Positions 6,883 to 13,926 of a stretch of 28,360 nt of DNA are shown one piece after another; within the stretch, counting starts at the first letter, position 1, and every line of letters begins with the position of its first letter. The notes under the pieces are model-generated. The model was not told where the DNA came from. It worked only from the letters and a program-made list of their open reading frames with translations, and ran no database searches. A program made the translations under genes and the position numbers. Where the stretch lies: positions 1 through 28,360 of the forward strand of contig JBBRMT010000031.1 of NCBI GenBank assembly GCA_038230695.1, written 5' to 3'. Origin of the DNA: QHBQ01 sp038230695 (GTDB lineage: Bacteria > Chloroflexota > Chloroflexia > QHBQ01).

Positions 6883-7164
6883 GTGGATAGCACGGAACTG
6901 AACAAGCAGATCGCACAGATGTTGAGCGGCACGGCGGAGGCGCATCACCTAGCCTTCAGCGCCACCGACGGGGTTGACCCAGATTGGTCGCTGTGGTATG
7001 CCGACCAATTGCGCGAACCACTCGGCAAGCTGCTGAACGCGACATTTATCAAGAGCGATCTGGTCTACCTGCTGGTGCTGGCCGATAAGGAGCAGCTGAT
7101 GCGTGCGCCGGGCGCTGACTGGGCAACTTATTACGCTAAACTGCTGGTGGAACGGTATCTGTAG
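6883..7164 (+). CDS. Small hypothetical protein, 93 residues
   Basis: The protein starts at GTG (MDSTELNKQIAQML) with a GGAAAGG sequence about ten bases upstream. It is soluble, mixed alpha/beta in appearance and rich in Leu and Asp/Glu, with a DPDWSLWYADQL motif near residues 32-43. It has no Cys and no signal peptide. It lies 24 bases after the membrane protein, so co-transcription is likely. I do not recognise the family. Its composition and codon use look like those of a real gene. Confidence 0.6.
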   Translation: MDSTELNKQIAQMLSGTAEAHHLAFSATDGVDPDWSLWYADQLREPLGKLLNATFIKSDLVYLLVLADKEQLMRAPGADWATYYAKLLVERYL

Positions 7165-7188
7165 AGGATGGGGTTAAACCAGGCCGCC

Positions 7189-7737
7189 TCAGTCGAGCAG
7201 CCCTTCGAGGGGTTCGATCAGAATGTAGCCGCCTTCGAGGTTTATCTCCTTGATTACATCCTTGATTGCGGGGATGAGATACTCTTTGGCGGTGGGGTCA
7301 CTGGCTTTTACGGTATATACATCGTTGCTGCTCAGGTAGAGAATGTGGGTCACTTTACCAAGCTCACGGCCAGCGGTGGTTCGCACGTCAAGGCCGAGGA
7401 TCTGGAACTCGTAGTAAGCGCCTTCCTCTAGCGGCCACGCCTCGCTGACTGGCACCTGCATCAGCAGACCACGCAGCTTTTCGGCTTCGTCCGGGTTGGT
7501 GATGCCTTCCAGCTTGATAAGCGCTTGACGCTTGGCGGTGTGCAGCCTTGCGCCCAGCACCGCGAACTCGCGTCGCTCCTTTGCGCCATCCGGCCCGCCG
7601 CCCAGGTAGACGTGCTTCAGCCGGGCGTAGCGTTCGGGGTGATCGCTCAACATCTCCAGCTTGATCTCGCCGCGCACGCCAAACGCGCCGACGATCTCGC
7701 CGATGATTAGATATTCAGGGGTGGTTGGTTCGCTCAT
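7189..7737 (-). CDS. rimM: Ribosome maturation factor RimM
   Basis: RimM binds protein S19 in the head of the 30S subunit and helps process and fold 16S rRNA. This 182-residue protein shows the N-terminal domain start YLIIGEIVGAFGVRGEIKLE (residues 9-28), close to the family motif GxIxxxhGlrGevkv. The middle motifs are KLEGITNPDEAEKLRG and a PRC-barrel C-terminal domain with YYEFQILGLDV, ELGKVTHI and YLIPAIKDVI. It is the last gene of the set rpsP-khpA-rimM, a conserved order that usually continues to trmD, but trmD is absent here. No ribosome-binding site is visible. Instead, the gap before it holds a T-tailed hairpin (7748-7777), so its expression may depend on readthrough or on a start within the gap. 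Confidence 0.93.
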   Translation of the reverse strand: MSEPTTPEYLIIGEIVGAFGVRGEIKLEMLSDHPERYARLKHVYLGGGPDGAKERREFAVLGARLHTAKRQALIKLEGITNPDEAEKLRGLLMQVPVSEAWPLEEGAYYEFQILGLDVRTTAGRELGKVTHILYLSSNDVYTVKASDPTAKEYLIPAIKDVIKEINLEGGYILIEPLEGLLD

Positions 7738-7747
7738 AGTTTGCAGG

Positions 7748-7777
7748 TAAAAAGAGCAGGGCGTGATAAATCACGCC
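7748..7777 (-). terminator. Hairpin with T run between khpA and rimM (7-4-7 palindrome family)
   Basis: GGCGTGA and TCACGCC (7760-7766 and 7771-7777) form a seven-base-pair stem with a four-base loop. On the minus strand it is followed by CTGCTCTTTTT. It could act as an attenuator that lowers rimM expression. The same 7-4-7 layout recurs at 10591, 11171 and 18861. Confidence 0.5.
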
Positions 7778-7832
7778 CCTAAATTATATGGGTGTCGCAT
7801 TGGAGAACGCAAAGGACTGTGCCTCGCGCCAA

Positions 7833-8063
7833 CTAGATGATTTCGAGATTGACGCGCTTGCCCTCGCGGGCGGCGATGATGCCGACCAGGGTTCGCATCG
7901 CCTTGACCACGCGACCATCCTTACCGATAATCTTGCCCGCATCGGTAGGGTCTACCGACACTTCGAGGGTGATGTTGAAGTCGTTGCGGATTTCAGTCAC
8001 CTTCACCGCATCGGGGTTATTGACCAGATTGCGGGCGATGTATTCCACCAAATCCTTCATCAT
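7833..8063 (-). CDS. khpA: KhpA-type KH-domain RNA-binding protein
   Basis: This 76-residue protein is a single KH domain. The RNA-binding GxxG loop is GKDG within KIIGKDGRVVKAMRTL (about residues 44-59), preceded by ITLEVSVDPTDAG and followed by VGIIAAREGKRVNLEI. The family is a partner of KhpB/Jag and affects cell elongation and division in Gram-positive bacteria. It is almost always encoded between rpsP and rimM, as here. The ATG lies two bases after the rpsP stop, and the GGAG in the last codons of rpsP serves as its ribosome-binding site, so translation is probably coupled. A second ATG is the next codon. Confidence 0.93.
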   Translation of the reverse strand: MMKDLVEYIARNLVNNPDAVKVTEIRNDFNITLEVSVDPTDAGKIIGKDGRVVKAMRTLVGIIAAREGKRVNLEII

Positions 8064-8065
8064 AA

Positions 8066-8590
8066 TTAGGCTCCGGTTTCGGCAGTAGCCGCTTCAGCAG
8101 CGGCAGGGGCAGCTTCAGCGGCAGGCGCTTCAGCGGCGGGGACATCCACAACGGCAGGGGTAGCTTCAGCGGCAGGCGCTTCAGCAGGCGCAGCAGCGGC
8201 AGGGGCAGCAGCGGCAGGTGTGGCAACGGCAGCAGAAGTGGTAGCGGCAGATATGGCAGCAGTGGCAGGCGCAACGGCAGGCGTGGCAGCGGTGGCGTTC
8301 TTCGGCTGGCCTTTAGCCCTGAGAATGGCAAGCTGCTCGGTGAGGCGGGCGTGTTCCACCCCAGCATTAGTCAGCAGGCGGGCGCAGGTATCACTGGCCT
8401 GTGCGCCATTGTTCAGCCAGTGCAGAGCGCGATCACTCTTGATCACCACGGTTGCAGGCTTGGTCAGAGGGTTGTAGTAGCCGAGGGTTTCGATGAAGCG
8501 GCCATCGCGGGGTGAACGGGAGTCGGCAACTACCACGCGGTAGCTAGGGGCTTTCTTCGCGCCAGTGCGGCGCAGGCGAATCTTAAGCAA
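8066..8590 (-). CDS. rpsP: 30S ribosomal protein S16 with a long Ala/Pro/Glu tail
   Basis: Residues 1-85 are a normal S16: MLKIRLRRTGAKKAPSYRVV at the start, then DSRSPRDGRFIETLGYYNPL. S16 stabilises the 5' domain of the 30S subunit. Family members usually have about 80-90 residues. This one has 174, because residues from about 98 onward form a low-complexity tail of Ala, Pro, Glu, Thr and Val (AATPAVAPATAA, then AAEAPAAEA repeats). The tail is encoded by a degenerate GC-rich repeat array (about 8090-8290). The start is TTG, with AAGGAGA about 11 bases upstream. It heads the rpsP-khpA-rimM operon, with a promoter at 8713-8742. Confidence 0.93.
   Translation of the reverse strand: MLKIRLRRTGAKKAPSYRVVVADSRSPRDGRFIETLGYYNPLTKPATVVIKSDRALHWLNNGAQASDTCARLLTNAGVEHARLTEQLAILRAKGQPKNATAATPAVAPATAAISAATTSAAVATPAAAAPAAAAPAEAPAAEATPAVVDVPAAEAPAAEAAPAAAEAATAETGA
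8090..8290. repeat. Degenerate repeat array encoding the S16 tail
   Basis: The plus strand shows many variants of GCAGCGGCAGGGGCAGCTTC and AGGCGCTTCAGCGGC. Such arrays are prone to slippage, so tail length may vary between strains. Confidence 0.75.
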
Positions 8591-8712
8591 AGCGGGTAAG
8601 TCTCCTTATATTTGGTAACGCATCCAAAGATGCTCACTGGGTACAAGTTCCGCATCTGAGGAAACAGGGCGCATTAAATCCAGCGCCTGCCAATCTGTCG
8701 CAGGCAAAAGGG

Positions 8713-8742
8713 ATTATAACCGATTCGAGTGGTGAATTGCAA
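8713..8742 (-). promoter_or_regulatory. Sigma-70-type promoter of the rpsP operon
   Basis: On the minus strand TTGCAA (8737-8742) and a perfect TATAAT (8713-8718) are 18 bases apart. The predicted leader is about 115 bases and contains a GGCGC/GCGCC inverted repeat (8668-8686), which might be regulatory. Confidence 0.55.
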
Positions 8743-8770
8743 GCGTTGGCTAGCCTTAACCTGACAAAGA

Positions 8771-8779
8771 TGGTATAAT
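8771..8779 (+). promoter_or_regulatory. Extended -10 promoter box of uppP
   Basis: TGG-TATAAT is a perfect -10 with the extended TGn element. The predicted start near 8786 gives a leader of about 30 bases with a GAGGAG ribosome-binding site. It is back to back with the rpsP promoter. Confidence 0.6.
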
Positions 8780-8814
8780 CTCGTCGGCACAAACAGAGAG
8801 GAGAAAGTTCGGAT

Positions 8815-9717
8815 ATGGATTGGTTTCAAGCGATTTTCCTGGCTCTATTGCAAGGGGTGTCGGAGTTGTTCCCAGTAAGCAGCCTCGGTCATCTGGTGGT
8901 GGTGCCATCATTGCTGGGTTGGCATCTCAATCAGCAGGATCCCACCTTCGTCGCCTTCGTGGTGATGCTGCATCTCGGCACCGCCCTGGCGCTGCTGGCC
9001 TTCTTCTGGCGCGACTGGGTGGCGTTGATTAGCGCGTGGTTTAAGAGCCTCACCAACCGCAGCGGCCTGAACGCCAACGAGCAGAGCGCGGCGCACTTTG
9101 CCTGGTTGCTCATTGCAGGCACCATCCCGGTAGGGTTGATCGGCATACTGTTCAAGAAGAAGATTGAGGGTCTGTTCGCCGACCCAAAGTTGGTATGTGT
9201 ATTTCTGATTGTCAATGGCTTCATCATGTTGGGAGCCGAGTACATGAAGCGACGATCGCTGACAAACGCGCCAATAGCTACCACCAACACGGCCGGGGTA
9301 AGCGAAAGCGGCGAAGTAGGGCGCAGCCTCGACAGCCTGAGTCTGGTAGAGGGTGGTGGAGTGGGTCTAGCCCAGGCGCTGGCGCTGCTCCCTGGCATCT
9401 CGCGCAGCGGCAGTAGCATTGCAGGTGGCTTGTTGCTCAAGCTCAACCACCTTGCCGCCGCCCGCTTCTCATTCATGCTGGCTACCCCGATCATCCTAGC
9501 CGCCGCACTGGTCGAGGCGCCTAAGCTGTTCAAGTCGGATGCCCGCGACATCCTGACTATGGCGGTGGTCGGCGCGGTCGTCGCTGGTATCGCTGCCTAC
9601 CTCAGCGTGCGCTTCCTGATGAGCTTCTTCAAGACCAATCGGCTCGACATCTTCGGCTACTATTGCCTTGCCTTCGGCGCGATTGCCTTTATCCTGTTGC
9701 AGTTCGTGATCAAGTGA
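8815..9717 (+). CDS. uppP: Undecaprenyl-diphosphate phosphatase (UppP/BacA)
   Basis: UppP dephosphorylates undecaprenyl diphosphate to recycle the lipid carrier of cell-wall and other envelope sugars. This 300-residue multi-pass protein has both family motifs. The first is QGVSELFPVSSLGHL (residues 13-27), with Glu17 and His26 corresponding to the catalytic (E/Q)-rich motif. The second is LLPGISRSGSSI (191-202), with Arg197 in PGxSRSG. The first motif has Leu-Phe-Pro instead of the usual Phe-Leu-Pro, and Leu in SSLGH instead of Thr. A hydrophilic loop of about 35 residues (144-178) precedes the second half and looks like extra length. The ATG follows GAGGAGAAAG. The gene's end overlaps the convergent GNAT gene by eight bases. 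UppP-type enzymes often give bacitracin resistance when overproduced. Confidence 0.95.
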   Translation: MDWFQAIFLALLQGVSELFPVSSLGHLVVVPSLLGWHLNQQDPTFVAFVVMLHLGTALALLAFFWRDWVALISAWFKSLTNRSGLNANEQSAAHFAWLLIAGTIPVGLIGILFKKKIEGLFADPKLVCVFLIVNGFIMLGAEYMKRRSLTNAPIATTNTAGVSESGEVGRSLDSLSLVEGGGVGLAQALALLPGISRSGSSIAGGLLLKLNHLAAARFSFMLATPIILAAALVEAPKLFKSDARDILTMAVVGAVVAGIAAYLSVRFLMSFFKTNRLDIFGYYCLAFGAIAFILLQFVIK

Positions 9718-10531
9718 GCAGCGGCGACAGATAGCTGGCCGCGCTGAACTGGTCGCGGAAGCCGAGTTGCTGGTAGAGGTGATGAGCCATCTCCGAGGTG
9801 CGTAGCGTGGCGAAACGATAGCCAGCGGCACGCGCATCGTGTAGGGCGGCCAGCACCACCGCGCCACCAATGCCCCGCCCGCGCCAATTCGCCAGCGTAG
9901 CCACCCGATAGATGCCCGCCACCTCCGCGCCGAGAAACAGCGTGGCACAGGCCACCGCCTGCCCGTCCGCCCAGGCAAGATAGTGGCGGACGGTGGCGTT
10001 GGGGTTGTCTACCTCAGCACTGAAGGCCCGCATCAGGAAGTTAGCGAATACCTCACTCGTATCATAGACGCTCCTCACCACTGCCGCCCATTCAATCAGG
10101 CTGGCGCTATCTTCTACCGGCGCTATAGATACGCCTGCCGGGATAGAAGAGGCATCGGGCAAGCCTTGCAAATCGGCGGCCATGCTGGGCGCTGGCGGGC
10201 GGGTGGTGAAGCCGTGGGCCAACAGTCGCTCACCCAGGTTAACGGGCTGCACGCTGGGCCAGGTGCGCCACACGAACTGGGCCGCCCCACACCTGCGGTA
10301 GCGATCAATCATTGTGGCGATCTGCGTCTCTGCCTCTTTATCGCCCATGTTGGTTTGCATCACCTGATTAAGATAGGTGATGGGCATCGGGCTGATAATC
10401 CAGGCCAGGCCGCCATGCTCTTGCGCCGTCACCTCCGGTTGTCGCGCATAGATGTTGTAAAACTGCCAGTGGTTGTCCTCGATGGCCGTTGCGATGGGGA
10501 CGGGTGAATAATCGTTCAGTATCTCGTTCAT
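9710..10531 (-). CDS. GNAT-family N-acetyltransferase
   Basis: The C-terminal half carries the acetyl-CoA-binding core: AGIYRVATLANWRGRGIGG (motif A, with the RGRGIG pyrophosphate loop), followed by ALHDARAAGYRFATLRTS and HHLYQQLGFR, which end the fold. The N-terminal half (about 130 residues) is divergent and may be a second, degenerate GNAT-like domain. The acetyl acceptor is unknown. I chose the ATG at 10531 (273 residues) because GGAGG lies seven bases upstream, while the longer frame to 10576 has no ribosome-binding site. The stop overlaps the uppP stop region on the opposite strand. The upstream gap carries a 7-4-7 palindrome shared with the divergent GT39-like gene. Confidence 0.85.
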   Translation of the reverse strand: MNEILNDYSPVPIATAIEDNHWQFYNIYARQPEVTAQEHGGLAWIISPMPITYLNQVMQTNMGDKEAETQIATMIDRYRRCGAAQFVWRTWPSVQPVNLGERLLAHGFTTRPPAPSMAADLQGLPDASSIPAGVSIAPVEDSASLIEWAAVVRSVYDTSEVFANFLMRAFSAEVDNPNATVRHYLAWADGQAVACATLFLGAEVAGIYRVATLANWRGRGIGGAVVLAALHDARAAGYRFATLRTSEMAHHLYQQLGFRDQFSAASYLSPLLT

Positions 10532-10590
10532 TATAACCTCCACAGGCTGAAGATAATATGGCAAAAGCAGCATCATTGGCGCTGCACCAG

Positions 10591-10608
10591 GGCGGGCCGC
10601 CGCCCGCC
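10591..10608. repeat. 7-4-7 palindrome between divergent genes
   Basis: GGCGGGC and GCCCGCC flank the loop CGCC. The unit is preceded by CCAG and followed by CCTACG, as in the other members of the family at 11171, 18861 and (less flank) 7760. Confidence 0.75.
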
Positions 10609-10643
10609 CCTACGTATTAAATCAACCCCTATTGCCAGCAACC

Positions 10644-10673
10644 TTGACGCTCATGCCCGCTGCCGCTTATAAT
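10644..10673 (+). promoter_or_regulatory. Sigma-70-type promoter placed for leaderless transcription
   Basis: TTGACG (10644-10649) and a perfect TATAAT (10668-10673) are 18 bases apart. Exactly six bases (CGCGCC) follow before the ATG at 10680, so the predicted start of transcription is the A of the start codon. No Shine-Dalgarno sequence is present. Confidence 0.7.
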
Positions 10674-10679
10674 CGCGCC

Positions 10680-12497
10680 ATGCGTGTCAATCTGAAGCAA
10701 AACTGGCTAACGGGTGTTCTGGGCATCGGCAGCGGCTGGCTGCTAACCCTGCTGGTCGGCTGGCCCAGCCTCGCCTATCCGCTAGGCCGCGACAATGGCA
10801 TCTTCGCCTACACTGGCTGGGCGATGCTGCGCGGCCAGGTGCCATACATCAACTTCTGGGAACACAAGACCCCGCTCATTTTCTTCATCTACGCGGCAAT
10901 TATGAAGCTGTTCGGCGCGACCGAGGCGGGCGTGCGGGTCGGCGACCTAGTCTACACCCTGCTGGTCATCCCCTTCCTCTACCTGCTGGTCAACAACCTG
11001 TTTGGCCGCCGCGCCGCCGCCTTCACAGTAGTCACCTGGGCGGTATTCCACACTGCAGTAAACACCCTCTACTTCTGGAGTGGCGCAGAGTCGGAAACGT
11101 TCATGGTGCTGCCCATGATCCTGGCAACCTACTGCTACCGCCGCGCAGAACAGCAAGGAGCGGCGTTGAGGGCGAACAACGGTTCGCCTCTACAAAAAGG
11201 TATGCCTGGCAGTGGTGAATCGTCACCCACGGCTATATTGCCAGCTTACCATACCTACTGGGGCTGGATGCTTGCCAGCGGTTTCTTCGCGGGCGTGGCC
11301 GCAATGATCAAAGTGACTGCTGCCATTGGCTTGCTAGGGCTAGCCCTCTATGCCCTGTTCAGCAAGCAGCGCGGCGGCGAGTGGCGGCCCTGGTTGGTGG
11401 CAACCTTGCAACGGCTGGGGCTGGCCCTGCTTGGCTTCAGCCTGGCGGTCATCCCTTTCGTCATCTACTTCGGGGCGAACAACGCGCTGGCCGAGGCAAT
11501 TGACGTTTCTATTGTCGCCAACTTCTTCTACGGCGGCGCAGGCACAAGCCTCGACGTTGCCGGAGCGGACCTATTGGGGCGCATCGGGGCCGACCTGATC
11601 GGTTTGCATTTCTACTATGTGCTGCCCGCCCTAGCATTCGTCTACGCCGTGCTACGCGAACGCAGCCGCGCTATGTTGCTGGTCGCGCTTTGGCTGGCTG
11701 GCGCTTTCGGCATGACATGGATCCAGGGTCGCCTCTGGCCCTACCACTATATCGGCACGCTGGTGCCACTCTCTATCCTCTGTGGCTTCATTATTGATCG
11801 CGCCCTGCGCGAACTTGCCGCCCGCGCCACGCCGAACACCCGCCCCTTGCCCCTCCCATCGGAAGGGGGGAATAGCACATCCCACCCTGGCCGTTCGCTG
11901 CTGGCAACAAGCAAAGGCATTATTCTAACGGGATATGTGGCTATGGCCGTGCTGCTACTAGGCCTGGCATTGTGGACGCTTGCGCCTGGCAACGGCACCG
12001 AGACCTTCTATAGCTGGGACCGCTACTTGCAGTACCAGACTGGCAAAATCACCCAACGGCAGTATTACACCGATTTCCATCGCGGCACCTTCGACTACCT
12101 GCCCAACCGCGATGCGGGCGAGTATATCGGAGCGCATACCAACCCTGGGCAGACGGCGCTGGTGTGGGCGGTTGATCCGCTGGTAAACCTGATCGCGGGG
12201 CGGTTGGCCCCTGGCCGTTTCATCTACAATTACCCAATCGTCGCCGAGGAAGTGCCGGTGACGGCGCGGGATCGCTACAAGCAGATATTTATGCAGGAGC
12301 TTGCGCGTAACCCGCCCCAGATTATCGCCGTCGCCGAGGGTGACAGCAGCCCGATCACCCCGCTCGACTCGTTGCACTTGCTGGCCGATTTTCCCGCCTT
12401 CGGCGCAGTGCTGACCAACGATTACCATCTTGTCACCGAGATCCCGCAAAGCTCCAATCATGGTGAAACCTTCCTGATGTATGAGCGTAATCCTTAA
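10680..12497 (+). CDS. GT39/ArnT-like membrane glycosyltransferase
   Basis: This 605-residue protein has about 11-13 membrane helices and the N-terminal loop of GT-C enzymes of the PMT/ArnT type. After the first helix comes YPLGRDNGIFAYTGWAMLRG, whose Asp is expected to be the catalytic base, then VPYINFWEHKTPLIFFIYA. These enzymes transfer sugars from polyprenyl-phosphate donors to acceptors outside the membrane. The donor could be a product of the GT2 enzyme at 648-1394. The long frame begins at TTG 10632, but the promoter at 10644-10673 lies inside that extension, so I chose ATG 10680, which starts MRVNLKQNW. Two loops (RANNGSPLQKG and RPLPLPSEGGN) are encoded by dispersed palindromic repeats. 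The exchanger gene follows after 17 bases and is probably co-transcribed. Confidence 0.85.
   Translation: MRVNLKQNWLTGVLGIGSGWLLTLLVGWPSLAYPLGRDNGIFAYTGWAMLRGQVPYINFWEHKTPLIFFIYAAIMKLFGATEAGVRVGDLVYTLLVIPFLYLLVNNLFGRRAAAFTVVTWAVFHTAVNTLYFWSGAESETFMVLPMILATYCYRRAEQQGAALRANNGSPLQKGMPGSGESSPTAILPAYHTYWGWMLASGFFAGVAAMIKVTAAIGLLGLALYALFSKQRGGEWRPWLVATLQRLGLALLGFSLAVIPFVIYFGANNALAEAIDVSIVANFFYGGAGTSLDVAGADLLGRIGADLIGLHFYYVLPALAFVYAVLRERSRAMLLVALWLAGAFGMTWIQGRLWPYHYIGTLVPLSILCGFIIDRALRELAARATPNTRPLPLPSEGGNSTSHPGRSLLATSKGIILTGYVAMAVLLLGLALWTLAPGNGTETFYSWDRYLQYQTGKITQRQYYTDFHRGTFDYLPNRDAGEYIGAHTNPGQTALVWAVDPLVNLIAGRLAPGRFIYNYPIVAEEVPVTARDRYKQIFMQELARNPPQIIAVAEGDSSPITPLDSLHLLADFPAFGAVLTNDYHLVTEIPQSSNHGETFLMYERNP
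11171..11188. repeat. 7-4-7 palindrome inside the GT39-like coding region
   Basis: GGCGAAC and GTTCGCC flank the loop AACG. The 18 bases are the exact reverse complement of those at 18861-18878, and the following CTCTAC matches the CCCTAC flank there with one change. It keeps the reading frame open. Confidence 0.8.
11847..11870. repeat. Second palindromic repeat inside the GT39-like coding region
   Basis: CCCCTCC and GGAAGGGG flank a short loop (about 11850-11868). The encoded peptide PLPLPSEGG is typical of translated intergenic repeats. It falls in a loop between hydrophobic segments. Confidence 0.5.
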
Positions 12498-12514
12498 AGG
12501 TGTGAGGTAATAAT

Positions 12515-13555
12515 TTGATAGGCGCATTTTTCTGGCTAATCGTGTTCCTGTTCGTCATTTTGTTGGGCGCGGATGTATTCACCAACAGTCTGGAGTGGCT
12601 GGGGCAGAAATTGCAGATCAACGAGGGCGTGCTGGGCAGTATCCTCGCGGCGGTCGGCACCGCTATGCCGGAAACGCTCATCCCCATCGTCGCGGTGGTG
12701 TTCAGCGGCGGGGTGGCCGCAGCGCAGGCGCAGGGCGCAGAGATTGGGGTCGGTGCGATTCTGGGCGCACCGTTTATGCTCTCCACGCTGGCGATGTTCG
12801 TCACCGGCCTGACCGTCTTTATCCTGGTGCGGCGGCACAATCGGCCCGCGACGTTGCAAGTCAACCTGCGCTTGTTGCGCCGCGATATGAGCTTCTTCCT
12901 CAGCACCTATGGCATCGGCATCAGCGCCGCCTTCCTCCCCTGGGACTGGCCCAAGCCGATACTGGCGGTGATACTGCTGTGTGCGTATGCCTACTACGTC
13001 TACCTACAAATCACCGATGGCGGCGCGGTGGGTGATGCGGAAGACCTCAGCCCCCTGCACCTGGCGCGACGAGACCCTAACCCGCCGCTCTGGATCATCG
13101 TCGGGCAGGTAGTAGTCGGGCTGGGGCTGATTGTGGGCGGCGCATACTTCTTCGTCGAAAACATCAAGGTGGTATCGAATGGGCTGGGCTTGCCGTCAGT
13201 TATTCTTGCGCTGGTGATCGCGCCATTCGCCACCGAGTTGCCGGAGAAGATTAACAGCGTGCTGTGGGTGCGGCGAGGCAAGGATACACTGGCGTTGGGC
13301 AACATCACCGGCGCGATGGTGTTCCAGAGCTGCATCCCCATCGCCTTCGGCCTGACCTTCACCAACTGGAACGTTGGCGCAGGCAGCAACGGACTTGCCT
13401 TCCTCAGCGCGGCAATCACGATTATCAGCACGCTATACATCGTCAATGCGATGCGCCTGCGCGGGCGGCTCAGTGGGCGCACCTTGATGATCGCGGGCGG
13501 CGGTTACTTCGTCTACCTGATCGCCCTGATCGTGCTGATCAACGTGAAGGGGTGA
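12515..13555 (+). CDS. Cation/Ca2+ exchanger (CaCA superfamily) membrane protein
   Basis: This 346-residue protein is all hydrophobic helices with the two alpha repeats of the Na+/Ca2+ exchanger superfamily. The first is LGSILAAVGTAMPETLIPI (about residues 40-58), holding the key Glu in GTAMPE. The second is VILALVIAPFATELPEKINS (about 226-245), with GNITGAMVFQS after it. In the family these repeats coordinate Ca2+ and Na+ or H+. A cytoplasmic loop (LQITDGGAVGDAEDLSPLHL) separates the halves. The start is TTG with a GTGAGG sequence upstream, 17 bases after the GT39-like gene. A strong terminator follows at 13650. The ions transported cannot be decided by eye. Confidence 0.88.
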   Translation: MIGAFFWLIVFLFVILLGADVFTNSLEWLGQKLQINEGVLGSILAAVGTAMPETLIPIVAVVFSGGVAAAQAQGAEIGVGAILGAPFMLSTLAMFVTGLTVFILVRRHNRPATLQVNLRLLRRDMSFFLSTYGIGISAAFLPWDWPKPILAVILLCAYAYYVYLQITDGGAVGDAEDLSPLHLARRDPNPPLWIIVGQVVVGLGLIVGGAYFFVENIKVVSNGLGLPSVILALVIAPFATELPEKINSVLWVRRGKDTLALGNITGAMVFQSCIPIAFGLTFTNWNVGAGSNGLAFLSAAITIISTLYIVNAMRLRGRLSGRTLMIAGGGYFVYLIALIVLINVKG

Positions 13556-13649
13556 ATAATTCCAATTCCAGCAAATTACCCCAAAATCGGTGAAGATAAC
13601 GCAGTGGTCATCCGTCATAATAGATAGAAGAACTTTCCTCCTTTGGATT

Positions 13650-13684
13650 AGCCCCACTGGCCCGCCCAACCAGTGGGGCTTTTT
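13650..13684 (+). terminator. Intrinsic terminator of the GT39-exchanger operon
   Basis: AGCCCCACTGG (13650-13660) pairs perfectly with CCAGTGGGGCT (13670-13680) around a nine-base loop and is followed by TTTT. The stem is 11 base pairs. Confidence 0.9.
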
Positions 13685-13689
13685 CCGTT

Positions 13690-13924
13690 TTGCATCAGCT
13701 AGCGCATCCGCAGTCGCGCAATCGCCCGCAGGGTGCGAGATGATATAGGTAAGGATACGTATGGCAGGGTTTAGGTGGAAAGCGAGGTCGTAGAGCAGCA
13801 GGCCGAGCCAGGCGAAGGCTAGGATGATCATCGGCAAATCAATCAGCGCGTGAATCTGAGTTAGCAAGTGGCTACGCACGCCGCAGAGTGTGGCTTCGTC
13901 GGCGAAGCGGTAGGGCGGGTGCAT
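13690..13924 (-). pseudogene. Possible remnant of an ion-channel-like membrane protein
   Basis: An open frame begins at ATG 13924, one base after the TPR gene's stop codon. It encodes a plausible membrane protein start: HLLTQIHALIDLPMIILAFA, then WLGLLLYDLAFHLNPAIRIL. This resembles the first helix region of bacterial potassium-channel-like proteins. After LTYIISHPAG the sequence turns into unlikely protein and runs through the exchanger's terminator to a stop at 13433-13435 inside the exchanger gene. I read the first 75 or so codons as a truncated relic or a very small membrane protein, and the rest as chance. The similarity is from memory and weak. Confidence 0.3.
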
Positions 13925-13926
13925 TG

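Noticed and set aside
8017..8367. Leu/Pro-rich open frame on the minus strand
   Set aside because: It is the out-of-frame reading of the repeat array that encodes the S16 tail.
10632..10679. 16 extra codons in front of the GT39-like protein
   Set aside because: The -35 and -10 boxes lie inside this stretch.
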